Positions 51,801 through 62,849 of a DNA stretch of 64,000 nucleotides are shown in pieces. The translations under genes were made by a program, and so were the position numbers. This DNA comes from Yponomeuta sedellus (taxonomy: Eukaryota > Arthropoda > Insecta > Lepidoptera > Yponomeutidae): contig OW203747.1 of assembly GCA_934045075.1 (NCBI GenBank), positions 6,220,357-6,284,356 on the forward strand. The letters run 5' to 3'. The notes under the pieces were generated by a model. That model had not been told where the DNA came from. It searched no databases and saw only the letters and a list, made by a program, of their open reading frames with translations. Every line of letters starts with the position of its first letter. Within the stretch, counting starts at the first letter, position 1.

Positions 51801-52688
51801 AATTTCAGGTGGTGAAGGGGCTTTGCCTTTAGACTTTTTCGATGGCTTTGGCGCTTCATCTTTCTTAGTATTTGGCGTGTCTTTCTCGAAAACTAAGTCT
51901 GAACTGCTCTTTCGGTTGCTCCTTGCAGCTTTAGCGGCATCAAACATGTGCTGAGGTAATTCCTGCGGTATACCGTTTTCATCTCGTTTTATACCACTAG
52001 AGTTCAAATCAGTTCTAGAGAAGGAAAGTGGAACATCCGTAGTAGTTTTAACTTGAGTTGTTTTGACATCCATTTCGTTCACTTTGGTGCGTGCATTCGG
52101 AACTGGGGGTGCCATCTTCTCCCGCCTCTTAGCTACAACCGGTTTCTTAACTTCTGTTTCAATTTCATGCTTAATTTGTGTCGTTACAGTTACTTGTGGC
52201 TTGTCAGGTTCATCTATTGGTTTTTTGTCAAAAGTGACGTTACCATTTTCGACATTCTTTTGTTTTAATACTCCATCATCAGGAATATTAGGCGGTAGGA
52301 CTCTAATACCGAATTTCATTGCCTTTTTAGGATCGCTTTCTCTCTTTTGTACTTCAGCATGCTCAATGTGTGCTGATCCGTTCTCCGGTTGTATTGTGTG
52401 ACCATCAGAATATCTGATCTTATTTCTCTCAGGGTGGTTCAGTGAACAGGGTGTGTCCGAGTATCTTTTGTTCGCCATCTTTATATTCTTCTCGTTTTCT
52501 CTCTCTAGCGTTGTCGGAAAACAATCTTTTTTCTCTTTCTTGTTCCTTTCTAAGGTAGTTGGTATGATCTTTTCTGAGATTATCTTCTTGATGCCCGCCT
52601 TTGGGTGCTTGCTTTCTAAGGTGGAGTTGTTTGAGTGTGACGCGTTTGGTGATCGCGGGGGATGCAGGTGCTTAGTTTCTTTCTCCAA
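48864..52688 (-). CDS. Terminal exon of the PDZ gene
   Basis: 1274 residues plus stop, phase-0 acceptor (ctttgttttcag on the minus strand) before LEKETKHLHPP. Ends KSSSKHPSGKL. A Pro-rich KRREKMAPPVP patch lies near residue 190. Low complexity throughout. Confidence 0.92.
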   Translation of the reverse strand: MEKETKHLHPPRSPNASHSNNSTLESKHPKAGIKKIISEKIIPTTLERNKKEKKDCFPTTLERENEKNIKMANKRYSDTPCSLNHPERNKIRYSDGHTIQPENGSAHIEHAEVQKRESDPKKAMKFGIRVLPPNIPDDGVLKQKNVENGNVTFDKKPIDEPDKPQVTVTTQIKHEIETEVKKPVVAKRREKMAPPVPNARTKVNEMDVKTTQVKTTTDVPLSFSRTDLNSSGIKRDENGIPQELPQHMFDAAKAARSNRKSSSDLVFEKDTPNTKKDEAPKPSKKSKGKAPSPPEIEKNKTDDSILEQLNLVHDFLNNEKQHSSLLHDSSIISMDTTSSSYNTSTPKAVKTKNISRMEDSINFSQDDIDDIVSKPFKRESDSLNNFYEDSKSNMSSNQDVYSVVSLNQSDKSDKGSTTIELNNSDITIHSSPNDTLQSVSDEASLLDENERKAASLGDLSRFELRANSTKPSSGTLERAQSLDITADDAEITDNTLGAKKRKAMSVVETTFYENSEDVLPEMIDSEKGVVIKHKEPRLSLNISKTSAMEGLNTFQRNRLKKGSEFGNLEDAIVKGSSSSIDSDKTETQEFPKKRELDLSKIEEPHETSDHLARRIMDENIKVHLKLVSEFAKSTSDGSNMSSLDSSRGVQTPSPTKPDPPPKYDEKLTVTYDTNIPDDMKVSRNTYVNSLERPKSEMMKKLLAKNPILNVHIDKAEATTSQDTPTPMTDSSKSAIHQPDIVNFDLKAAEKIKTRDYDDFVSNIRVGSNNNSLKYNKTPETSYTTEWKETKPKEVVSSNVVTITTNQKSQSEQKYGKSYTKSIEIGEPTKRLIPDVIEGIKRRAEERESRTLYMEPPNVALAMTQEPVQKTVTVNVAEDEFGNKVITQNVEKISSKFISGKMEAPLQVEQISFGIMKNPDDINQLDLEEGNVKDFDKSLLDEIKRQNPNMIFTTDEPAYTKTETILLNTELDEEQAVALMEKIKNDPSFMAQKTPEELSQLGIRIIRDLEDIKHETHDTIEVSQTRYSINPSAISDSQKHYKIQSLKDKQEEKNKDHITEIQVVTPRTEKMLQQNTDIKDKISSRQRVPVETTNYAELPTYDLDIELLNDFISNEKYHTAKQQSDSLKRTKTTQNEPKKRHSDFDLPRNPRIMFRTATYESPKGTIVTSTDLENRRLSQLDQLQLRAMDEQNIVTAKPVILAKPSSIPVKMEKKPAGNSSKIPVFMAQKSLSSENLMEKTFSLPRSPPPNLSSSSGNISVTSIIKSSSKHPSGKL

Positions 52689-55600
52689 CTGAAAACAAAG
52701 ATAAAAATCTACGTTAGTTCACAATTTTGTACAGTTTGTCTCAAACAGGTGGAAAAATCGGTGGGAAAAATCAGGTGGGCAGACCCTCCACCAGATGGCT
52801 GACAACCTGGTTACGGTGTCGGGGAGTCGCTGGATGCGGACGGCACAAGACCGTGAAGCTTGGGAAACCATGAAGGAGGCTTATGTCCTGCAGTGGGCGT
52901 CAAATGAGGTGAAAAAAAAACCTTTTGTGTAGCCAAGAGCTGATAGGTTTTCAATATTTTAGAACTATTGTTACCTGCGAAAAATTTATATTGATAATTT
53001 TAATTTTGATAGGAAAAGATGTACACGACCGTTTTGGAAGCACACAGTAAATGATGGAGTGCTTTACGAAAGTGATAGGCAGCGATGAATGGACAAATAT
53101 GCCCAGTTTTGTTCGATGTCTACTCTTACCCATGCTATGATTTAATAACTACCGATATATCAGTGGCATAGTTACCAAACAATTTAGCCGTGCCGTGTGT
53201 AAGAACGTGCTGGCCCACAGAAAAGAAAAGTCAATCCGTGCTGAGAAAACTATGGCGCAGGTTGTCTCACGATGTTTTCCTTCACATTTAGAGTGTGGTA
53301 CTGCCACTATCAATTCGCAGACTTCGAAAACAAAGTAATAGGTACATGCCTATTATACATGCCTATACATGCATTATACATACAGGTACATGCCTCTCGC
53401 TTCAGAGTCCATTGTTCTATCCATTGGACTACCATAGCTTCGATAAGTTATTACCTAAATAGATAAATCGTATCTAAGAATAAACAAATAAATCGCTGAT
53501 TGATAGGGGTTGCAATACAATATCTATAGAGAGCTCTGCAAATGTTATGGAGATTCAGTCTGGGTGTATTTAAATATGTGTGGTGTCTATACCTGTTTAC
53601 CGTAGCACATAGTATCCTAGTTTGGGACCAGGTCAAGAGATTGTGTTGTGTGGACGTTATTATTATTATTCGTACAGTTATTCTACTGTCTCTCGTGGAG
53701 TTAAAGTACTGTTGATACTAGAGTTGCCATACGTCCCGTATATACGGGACTGTCACCGTATTTGACCATCCCGTCCCGTATTACTACATGTCCGGTATTT
53801 TGACTGCTTTTGATGCTGTCGACCTCCTCCTATTTGTGTACGTGTGGATTTATTTTTGGTTTAGTTTGCTTTATTTTAAGTGGATTAATCTTCTCAGTTG
53901 AACGATGAAATTCATAAACAAATTATCACGCGGAAAATCTGTTAAAAACACATAGTTTGTCTTCTCTCACTATGTAGGTACTGTAACGATACTTCTGGCC
54001 GGCGTAGCCGTCTAGGCAGAGTTTGAATTAATAGAAGAATATCGTTACGTTTTGTCTATATAGCGCGGTAGTTATTAAAACTCTAGATTTAGCAACAATA
54101 CTTTCTTTTTATTACTTTTTTTTATCACAAAAACCTAGCCTAGCTGAGAGTCTCAACACGACTGACACCTACATAGACAAAACTTAACGATATTCTTGAA
54201 ATAATTATTTATAGTAAAGAAGTATACCTAGGTATTGTGTAGTTGAAACGCCGCGTGTCGGCGTTGAATGGGTTATAAGTTCTGGGCATTGGAAGAGAAA
54301 TCATCCCGTATTGGTTTCCAGAAGTTATGGCAACCCTAGTTGAGACTGGACTTACGCAACCCAGCGTCCATAACACACGTGAGAGAAACAAACATTCCGC
54401 GTCACATTGTCAACAACTTTCATTGACAACTGTGCACGTAATCAATGCAATGCTAAGTGTTAAAACGCACTCTGAGAACAATCTCTCTTTGAAGGTAAAA
54501 GTTTTGTTCGGTAACTTTCCCGCAATGACTGGCGGCGATGCAGTGTGTTGTAACCTTAGACATACCACGCAAAGACAGAGTCTTTTTTGTCAAAATACGA
54601 TTCTCTAAAATTCTCCTCGGGTGCAGTTTAAATAGATAGATAGAGAACACTTTATTGTATATGTCACCGGAAAATAACAAGATCCGCCAGTTTATAAATT
54701 TCCTAGGAAAATTATAAACTTTCGTAGGATTACAATCCTACGAAAGTTTATAGAAAGTTTATTGATTTCTAGATGGAGCAGGAACACGTGACTTATTACT
54801 TATTGAACCAATCAGAGCGCAGGTGGCGTTTCGTTAAGGCTTACTTATTATTTTACGCTTGAATTTGGTAAGTTTATCAATTTGCGAAAATGTGGGCGTA
54901 AAATAATACAATTTATCTCTCGTTTACAATCGTACGAAAGTTTATTAATTTACATATACGAAAGTTTACATATATAAGAAAGGGAAATAGTGTGTGGATG
55001 GGCCGATAGCAAAATGTGTTGTAACCTTATAATTAGAATATATACCAGGCAAAGACAGTCTTTTTTTTCAAAACACGATTCTCCAAAATACTCCTGAGGT
55101 GCAATTTAAAATAGATATATAGAGAACACTTCATTGTACATTAGAAAAGAAAAAGTACATGGTTAGTATAGGAAAAGGCGTCCACAGATTATTTAAACTG
55201 TATTTAAGGAGACTTTTAGCGGAATCGTGCTTTCAGAAAGTGTAATATGTGTAAAACAATCTGGTGTCACAGTGTTTGTTACTAAATTCCTCCGAAACGG
55301 CCTCATCAATTTTATGAACTTTCTTGTGTATATTTGGTATGTTATTTTGGTATGTTAAAAATTAGTCTTAGGCTAATTATTATGGCAAAAAAACGTTTGC
55401 GAGGACAGCCAGTATATTATTTTATATGTCGGACAAAATTTTCCTTAAAAGCGAGGTGACCCGCACACATAAGCGTGACGCGTGTGTGTGCCTACGCAGT
55501 TTGTAGTAAGTGTCGTTCGCAGACACGCACACATTGGCATTAATAGTGCTACACCGACAACCGGCTATACTAAGCACGCCAATTTTGCTAGCATACTCTT

Positions 55601-58600
55601 GCCTCACTTTGAAAGCTCGGACTGCGGTTCTGTACCTTGTAATAACTCTATGGTCGTGACGATGTTCGCGGGTATGAGAAAATACGGGAAACTGCCTAGG
55701 TTCCACATTTTCTCATACCCGCGGGTATGTCACATCAACCTTGAACCACGGGGACAGTATATCAGTTACGAATTTGATTATAGTCTGTTAGCTTTTAGAA
55801 TATACCTCGGCTACTATCGGATAGAATCGGATATATTCGTGTAATAGAAGTATCGAAACTAATATGGCACTTAATTCAATAAACTTAATAAGAAAAGTTT
55901 TATACAGAGCAGGAAGTAGTATTACGCTCGTGTAAAGCAAACATACTATACTATTATGCGCACCAAATCTATTTTTACTGACGCCATCTGTGGCGTCCCT
56001 AACCATTATTTCTTCTTCTTGTAACCCTTAAAGATTCCTAACAGTTTATTAGCCACTCCATTGATAATTTATAGCACGCGTCAAGAATCCACCTTCATTT
56101 GATGCGCATAATATACGGAAAGACTTACGGCGAGGTAGTCTTTGGCGACTCGATAGATTTCGTAATCGACACGACTGGAACCGAGGTCTCAAAGAAACGA
56201 AATTACGAAACTGGGTGTAGGTAATAACGGGTCAACAGTACATAAGCTGGTCGATATCACACTAATCGATGCAATCAAACAGGTATTGGGATTATTAGCA
56301 AAACGTTCCTTCACGCGCGATTAGGCAGTCGAACAACGTATTTTTATTACATATTCATGAAGTAAGGTGGACCTCACCATCTGTTAGCTTTTAACACGGA
56401 CAGTAGAAGTGCTATTATCGAAAATTAGGTATAAATATGACTACATTAGAGATTTTTTTTTTAGCCCTATAAAGGGCACCCTCCGGAGGACACGGGGGGG
56501 AGGTGGTGAATGCTCATGCATAACAGCACGGAGCGGGCCGTGCACGCAGCCAATGTGGGACTCACAAGAAGTGCGCCTACCCACTAAACACCACCTTGGG
56601 ACTGGTTTTGGACCTAAGGACCCCTAAACCCACATCGGGAACCACCCTCGAGGCCGAGGAGGGCGCACAGACATTAGAGATCTAATGTAGTCATATTTAT
56701 ATCACCTCGACTAAAACTTTGCTACCGCGATGCAGGATTCACTCACCGAGCTGACGTCACCCGTGGAACCAGCACGTTTCATCAAAGGATGGTAAACTGC
56801 CTTCCCCGTCCCGCTGGCCCTTCCCCCCTCCACGACCTCCAACTCTACAGGGTATGGAGACGCGAGGGACAGGATCCCGACCGCATCTTCCAATGGAGTG
56901 CCGGCGAACTCGATTTTGATCGATTTTATTTTGTCACCTGAAAAGAAAAGCAGAGGAGCGTTAGATTTCAAATATTCGGCGACGTTAATACAGCATAGGT
57001 AGGTAAATCTTCAGTACTTGGTTTGGTTGGTCTTTGTATTGGATGTGTCAATAAGAAGTCTTAAATTTCAATTAAAGAAGTCGAGGAGGGCCGACCCCAA
57101 ATAATAGATGAGGCAAAAATAAAGAAGAAGAAGAATATGAAGTCTTAAATTAGAAGTGCTAAGATTATCTTCATTTATCACCTCAAGAATTACCGCGCGG
57201 ATAAATTAATTCCTATTTCTTTTGACTGAGATTCTATTTTACGACTTTGATATCGACATTGGTAAAAAAAAAAATTTTTAATTTTAACTGTTTATTTCAT
57301 AGTAAAAAAGTACACAAAAGTTTTCTTGTTCTGGAGGCTAAAAATCTTTCATATAAGATTATAATGCTTCCAGAGGTTGCTCTATGTTAGAAAATAAATT
57401 TTACAAAGCAAAACAAAGTAGGTAAACGTGCGGACAATGCCTAGGAACATTATACAAACAAGTGATTATATTAAAGTATATTATTTTCTATATATGTAGT
57501 GAGGTATTAATATTTTAAAAACCTATTCGGAGGCCAAAAATTCCACCCATGCCGGGACCCGAGCCCGCGACCCCCGGCCATCCGTGCCAGCGCTCCCTCC
57601 TACTGAGCCAATGGGCGAATCACCAGCATCAGTAAAATTTCGAACCTCTTTACAATATTCTCTGTATTACGTATTAATATTATTTAGCATGAAAAGTGGG
57701 ACACACTACCCTTTCCTGGACTTAGGGGCAGGCAATCTCCCTCCCCCTCATACTTATCAATTAGATAATACATTTTTTTAATTTTTTTTATGCGGTGACT
57801 TGGAATCATGGAATATTTTTCAAGTTTTTCTACTGTCGTTATTGGAAGATTGTTAAGGATGTGGGGAGAGGCTGAAATTCCAGCTTCTTTTGCCATAAAC
57901 GTTTGAAAAAGTGGGCTCTTTGAATATTGACATGTTACTTAAATTACGTAGGTTCATAGGCCTAGTTTTTTTCTCCAGAAGTAATATTTTGTCTTTATAT
58001 TGCAAAACCATAGCTAGTTCAACCTTGTCATTACTTTACAGTAATGAATGTCTAATAATAAAAGTCTGGTAATAAAAGTCTAGTTAGCTAGGGTAGGGTA
58101 GGTCCGTTCTCTCTGAGACGAAGGAAAAATGAGGAAAAACTTGGCCGGAGCTACCATCCCTAGCCATGAACAGAGATATGTAAAAAGCCCTTGTGTCAGC
58201 TCCAAACTCCACGGAAGAATAAAGGAACCAAACAAGAAGAAGAAGCTAGGGTAGACTTGCACATGTTTAAAACCTTTTAAAAATGTAAAAAAATATAAAT
58301 ATTGACAATATTGCCGGTCAAATTAGGAAAAGAACTTATCTAGTTTGTCTCGAGTCGTGGATGTTATCTACGTATTTATTGAATTTTAATCTATCGTCGT
58401 GTTAGCACGTATAACAAAAGTCATTTAGTTGTACTTAGTAGAAGGCTAACGAGATCTGTGTATGTGCAGGAATATTTATTTATTCCTTCAACTACAACTA
58501 CATTATTCCTTCAAGCCCTCAACCGTATGCCTGCGTATACCAACTGCGGTAAAAAGTAAAAGTACGATTAAAGTAGAAGTTTCGTTCTTACGTACTTTAG

Positions 58601-59027
58601 TTTCTTGGAATTGTTAAGCGCACTAGGGGTTAGTTAGACCTGAGATTTCCGCACTTAGCCTCATAGTTGGGCCATTGTATGTAGCAAGCGCTGAGGTACG
58701 CTAACACCTAAGACACTAGGGTTTCCTTACTATGTTGTCCTTCACCATCAGCGAGTAGTAAAGCTACTATAATTTCACAAATGTACATAACTTAGATAAC
58801 AAAATCATTGGTACATGCCGGGGTTCGAACCCATGAACTCCCGGTTGAGAAGCCGGCATTCTACACCGTTCTGCGCACGTCTTACCAGGTTGCAGCTTGG
58901 CAGCGGCGGCCGGGCCGCTCCGCAGCACGGAGTGGATGTGCACGCCATCCCTGGCGCCTCCTCCACAGCGCAGCCCTAAGCCTGTGAAGTCGCGAGCCCA
59001 TAGCTTCACGCGACGGGTTCTTCCACT
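48864..59027 (-). CDS. PDZ-domain protein with long disordered tail (5' exons outside window)
   Basis: Minus-strand exons 59027-58886, 56937-56747 and 52688-48864 sum to 4158 nt in frame (1385 residues plus stop). The first two make one PDZ domain: carboxylate-binding loop GLGLRCGGG, HIHSVLRSGPAA, then LQPGDKI across the phase-1 splice, and EDAVGILSLASPYPVELEV. That ending resembles AHNAK/periaxin-type PDZ domains. The 1274-codon terminal exon is Ser/Thr/Lys/Glu-rich with no domain I recognise, and likely disordered with many phosphorylation-type motifs. PDZ domains bind C-terminal peptides of partner proteins, so this is probably a cortical or junctional scaffold. The part before residue SGRTRRV is missing. 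Antisense ORFs at 49798-52692 are shadows. Confidence 0.9.
52748..52920 (+). repeat. Non-LTR retrotransposon ORF2 3' remnant
   Basis: Translates with a frameshift to a GRP..RW-type motif, then SRWMRTAQDREAWETMKEAY and LQW, the usual C-terminal end of jockey-like ORF2 in Lepidoptera, followed by a short poly(A). It lies in a PDZ-gene intron, antisense to that gene. Confidence 0.75.
53262..53440 (-). repeat. Degenerate SINE family C-like fragment
   Basis: cacgatgttttccttcac and tggtacatgcc-like blocks in the usual order, with a local duplication of catgcctatta. Confidence 0.45.
53718..54341. mobile_element. DNA-transposon remnant with CTAG(A/G)GTTGCCAT ends
   Basis: The left end ctagagttgccatacgtcccgta and right end ..agttatggcaaccctag are imperfect inverted repeats. 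Interior tracts cgtcccgtatatacgggac resemble subterminal repeats. No intact transposase. Confidence 0.55.
54552..55140. repeat. Duplicated 110-bp block flanking cttacgaaag palindromes
   Basis: gcaaagacag..tcttttttgtcaaaatacgattctc..gagaacactttattgta at 54570-54660 recurs at 55040-55138. Between them are short palindromes built from aaactttcgtagg (54716-54750). Confidence 0.65.
55141..56455. other. PDZ-gene intron, nothing firm
   Basis: A patch of higher GC at 55420-55780 has short frames on both strands and an inverted gggtatgagaaaat motif at 55670/55710, but no gene is supported. Confidence 0.3.
56462..56675 (+). repeat. Interspersed repeat, family G
   Basis: Second copy of the element at 15735-15950. 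It ends 70 bp from the PDZ exon. Confidence 0.75.
56747..56937 (-). CDS. PDZ gene exon, second half of the PDZ domain
   Basis: 191 nt, phase 1 to phase 0, from cag to donor gtgagt. Encodes DKIKSIKIEFAGTPL and the C-terminal PDZ strand and helix, then a Gly/Ser linker (GGRASGTGKAV). Confidence 0.88.
57516..57670 (-). repeat. tRNA-derived SINE with clustered transitions
   Basis: Minus-oriented, nearly full length to the gcctgtacgtaatacagaga side. Compared with the other copies, about 10 differences over the head are nearly all T-to-C or A-to-G on the plus strand. Confidence 0.8.
57671..58631. other. PDZ-gene intron, nothing firm
   Basis: At 58085-58255 a repetitive stretch ending in (aag)n may be a LINE fragment. 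No coding support. Confidence 0.3.
58632..58874 (-). repeat. SINE family C next to the PDZ-gene 5' splice site
   Basis: Same family as 42447-42712. Its tRNA-like end stops about 10 bp from the donor of the first PDZ exon (58885, minus strand). Confidence 0.85.
58886..59027 (-). CDS. PDZ gene exon, first half of the PDZ domain
   Basis: 142 nt from a phase-0 acceptor (ctctttccag on the minus strand) to donor gtaaga. Encodes SGRTRRVKLWARDFTGLGL and the rest of the first PDZ half. GC-rich compared with its surroundings. Confidence 0.88.
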
Positions 59028-59112
59028 CTGGAAAGAGAGAAAATGATATGTTAAAAAACTTGCCAAAGGGTGCCGGTCCAACTACAAATCAACACATCAC
59101 ATAATTATATTA

Positions 59113-59735
59113 TTTTTAATGCACTAACCCGTGCTAAAGAGAATTAAAAAAAAAAAAAAGAAGTAATTTGCATCACTTGCTCGGGGCTGCAAGTGATGCA
59201 AATTACTTGAGCCAGATGTCGCTGCCTGTACGTAATACAGAGTGCTTAGTGCGAGTTTTTTAACTACTCGATCGCGTTAACGTAAACTCATATTTCTATG
59301 GCATCGAAGAAGCGCCACCAAGTATGGAAATTAAAATTGCTGAGTGCGGGTTGTAATGGTTTAAGTTGAGAAGTGAACACGTTTACCAGCCAAAACACGA
59401 ATAAACGCGAGCGCGAGTTGTATTGTGACAGCGTTTTGCCAGTTCGAACGGTTAACTTACTCATACTCACTACTCAATGCTCGATTAAGATGCTCGGTAA
59501 GTTATTCGATTGTATCTGTCAAACTCGCACTAAGCACTCAGAGAATATTGTAAAGAGGTTCGAAATTTCACTCATACCGGTGAGTCGCCCATTAGCTCAG
59601 CTGGAAAGAGCGCTGGCCCGGATAGCCAGAGGTCGCGGATTCGAATCCATGGCATGGGTGGAATTTTAGCCTCTAAAATAGGTTTTTTATAATTGTCCTT
59701 AGCAAGGGTTAGTGCATTAAAAATAATATAATCAT
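59113..59735 (+). repeat. tRNA-derived SINE interrupted by a MITE
   Basis: A minus tail scrap (59113-59145) and a plus SINE starting near 59160. The SINE is broken at cgtaatacag (59240) by a MITE and resumes at cagagaatattg (59539). The intact sequence is visible at 59780-59998. Confidence 0.88.
59241..59538. mobile_element. Solo MITE, AGTGCTTAGTG family, CAG duplication
   Basis: 298 bp. CAG at 59238-59240 and 59539-59541. The empty site cgtaatacagagaatattg is present 600 bp downstream, which fixes the boundaries and the 3-bp duplication. Confidence 0.93.
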
Positions 59736-59779
59736 GTGGGTACAGCAATATCGTTCCGATGTAAAACCTAACTGCAAAG

Positions 59780-59998
59780 TAGGTACTCGGGGCTGCAAGT
59801 GATGCAAATTACTTCGGCCAGATGTCGCTGCCTGTACGTAATACAGAGAATATTGTAAAGAGGTTCGAAATTTCACTGATGCCGGTGAGTCGCCCATTAG
59901 TTCAGTTGGAAAGAGCGCTGGCACGGATAGCCAGAGGTCGCGGGTTCGAATCCCGGCATAGGTGGAATTTTTAGCCTCTAAAATAGGTTTTTTAACAT
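59780..59998 (+). repeat. Full-length tRNA-derived SINE (reference copy)
   Basis: Starts ggggctgcaagtgatgcaaa, passes gccggtgagtcgcccattag (A-box side) and ggtcgcgggttcgaatcccg (B-box side), and ends gcctctaaaataggttttt. Confidence 0.88.
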
Positions 59999-60009
59999 GA
60001 CATCACTTC

Positions 60010-60545
60010 ACATCACATCACACTATGTGTGTGTTTCTTACATATTCATGTGTAAGCGCTTGGAGTGATTTTAATAAAATTCGGTATGGAGTTAATAATT
60101 AAAACTGTTTTTATATGGATTTATGCTCGTATATTACATTTTTACAATTTTCCGAGGTTTCCGACACTTTTTCAGGTGCCGTGGTCTCGGATGGAGGTGA
60201 GAGGCGTCTTTTAGAAAGCACTAACGGTTTGTTTACTACCCTCGGCGAAAATTACTAAAGAATTGTAAAAATTTAATAAACGAGCATAAATCCGTATAAG
60301 AACAGTTTTAATTATGTCTAGTGCTCTTGTTAACCTTAAAAATTCCATATAGTATGGAGTTAAAGTTAACTCCATACCATGTGTTAACGTAGCCTATGTG
60401 TTATTGCAGAGTGTCAGAACTGATACTCTGCATTAACACATGAGCTTACTGCGGGTTTTACTGCGGGAAAATATCTTTTACTGTTAATTTATTTCCCCTA
60501 GTAACCCTCGGGTAACACCGCGGGGCACACAGGTAGTATATAATA
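60010..60545 (+). repeat. Family F repeat interrupted by a foldback element
   Basis: The two parts match 15105-15415. The break lies between two copies of tatggagttaa (60087 and 60355). The inserted 260 bp has inverted ends aaaactgtttttatatggat / atccgtataagaacagtttt. Confidence 0.65.
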
Positions 60546-62380
60546 TAGATACATAATAGAGAAAGAAGAGATTTTTTCACCAAATTGTCACGGAAAGGCA
60601 AAGTAAACAAGTAGGTGAATAAACAATCGTGAAGAGAACATGTAAGACATTATGGAATCGAAGACAGCCGGGTACCCCACTGCTGGTCATTTCCACGCCA
60701 ACCAGCACGGTCTCGCGTCTCATCCACTAGGTAATGTATTTCACTCAGTTTTCCGGGTACCATAAGGTAATGTAGGTATTTCACTCAGCCACGTCGACTC
60801 TAAACGCCTTGGGTGCTTCCGTGACAGCAAAAAAGGGACTCCAACTCAGTATACTTTACTGGTGTGTGTTATGGATACCATAACACTTTATCTTAAAATA
60901 ATAATAATAATAATAATCTTACACTAGCTGACCCCGCAAACTTCGTACCGCCTAACAGTTTTTTTAATCTTTCTCTCCGTAAGAACCATCCTCGTACTCA
61001 AGGAATATTAAAAACAAGAATCAGCGAAATCGGTTCAACTACTCTTGAGATTTGCGCTTACCAACACATTCAGCGATTCATTTTTATATTATAGATTATC
61101 AAATAGGTAATAGGCAGAATAAAGTTTTTATTTGTATATATTTTTGTTTCTCAGTCACTCCAGAACGGCTGAACGGATTGGGAAATTAGCACAGAGACAT
61201 TATTACCCATATTTTGTACCTAGTCTGGACCTACCTAGGGTACTTTTCATCTGGCAACCTAGAGCCTGGGGGAAGTGGTCATCTCATATTTTGCACATTT
61301 TTAGTAACATATGGGTAAGGACTTTTTTTGTACTAACGAAATAATTTCAAGATTCATGAAAATCATATTTTTATTTTCATTCAAATTTCATAAAATTGTA
61401 ATTACAATGTCAATTAATAAGAAATACCTACATTCCCGTGATATAATTTAAAACACAACAATTTATATACTATAGGTGTCCCCAAATAAGAGGAAACCAA
61501 ACTTCAGGGTTTTACCTCTACAGGAAAACACAACTACCTACCTCAAAATCATTGAGCACATCTGTAGTTCTTCATTTTAAAACAAGCTTCGATCGCTTGA
61601 TTATCATATTATGCCTCCGAAATAGGAAAATTCCACTCAAAGCTGGTTTAACGTGTAACACGACGGGCTCTGGAGATAACCGATGTTTACTTACGCTTAG
61701 TTCACTGTAGGAAGGCCTCCACACCAGGTTTAGTGATCTAGGTCAAATAACGTCATGATTGCCGAAAACACCTTCATGAATGGCGATGAGGTTATGCAGA
61801 GCATTCAAAGGATGTTCGGTATGTACCTATTACTTCGATGGCCAGTGAAGTGTTACCTGTAAAGGTGGCGGCTGTTATGCACCTGTTTTTATGTACAATG
61901 CTAGCCTTGCTTTGAAACTGTTTTTGTGTGGGGTGCTGCGAGAGCGAAGGACGGTTTGGAATGTTCTGTCATGTCAGGGGTCACCACTATAGGGAAGAGC
62001 GGGAGAATATGTCAAGATTTTTTTCAAAACCACAACCATAAAAAAAAACCAAATCGGGCTTCTTAGAGTCCAAAAAAATGCGAAAAAAACAAGTTACTCT
62101 AATAATAAAAAAACATAACATAACATTTACATACAATCACATACAGTTTATTTATCCTTACTTGTCCATTTTAGTAAACAAGATTCTACCCGTAAAGTAT
62201 GGATTTTAGTCGCAAAGCGCCATATACCCGTAAATGATGTAATCGGGGAGACTATTTTAGATAACACGCTGTCAATTTTATTAACATGGTTCATTCAGTT
62301 TCGAGAAAATATGCCGTTTTGGCATCAAATATAAATTTTGAGGTTAGAATCTTGTTTACTAAATTGGCCAAGTAAGGATA
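60546..62380. other. Intergenic or intron, repeats only
   Basis: An (AAT)n run at 60898-60918 precedes a ctagctgaccccgcaaact-type dispersed repeat (60925-61100). A related gctgaacggattgggaaatt segment lies at 61140-61330. Nothing recognised at 61340-62100. No exon joining the PDZ gene was identified. Confidence 0.35.
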
Positions 62381-62384
62381 AATA

Positions 62385-62690
62385 GACTGTACATTGCTTC
62401 TGGCCCCACACTAGGATACCCTGTGTCGTGGGAACCAGAAACAACGACATCACAAACATGTCGCCACCCGCGACTCAGGCTGCGCCTAGTGTGGGAGGCG
62501 ATATGATAATAATGTCAAAATCCATTTCTTATTATAAACGAATTTTTATTTTTATTTCATTTTTTTATTATGTAAACATCCAAGACCTGGGGTTTTTTTT
62601 TGTCCCCAGCCGGGAATCGAACCCGGGACTCCTTGCATGATAGGGGTCACCGCGCTATCGCTGCGCCACAGAGGCCGTCATATTGGATGT
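62385..62690 (-). repeat. SINE family B split by a 115-bp insert
   Basis: The family B body (cttctggccccacactagga..aacatg) and head side (taaacatccaagacctgggg..cacagagg) are separated by 62461-62574, which ends T-rich. Other copies read straight through aacatgtaaacatcc. Confidence 0.75.
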
Positions 62691-62849
62691 CGTTTTTCGT
62701 TTGAATGGACGTTTGAAACGTTTTCTAAAAAGGGTGTAGACGCGTAAAAACTTTATGTTACGAGATAATTCGACTATTGATAAACGCTCCATACATTTAA
62801 AGCATTTTGGTACCACGTGACTAGAACGACTTTTCGACAGTTCCGACAT

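Noticed and set aside
49798..52692. Plus-strand ORFs inside the PDZ-gene terminal exon
   Set aside because: Antisense shadows; the minus-strand frame is continuous for 1274 codons and splices in phase.
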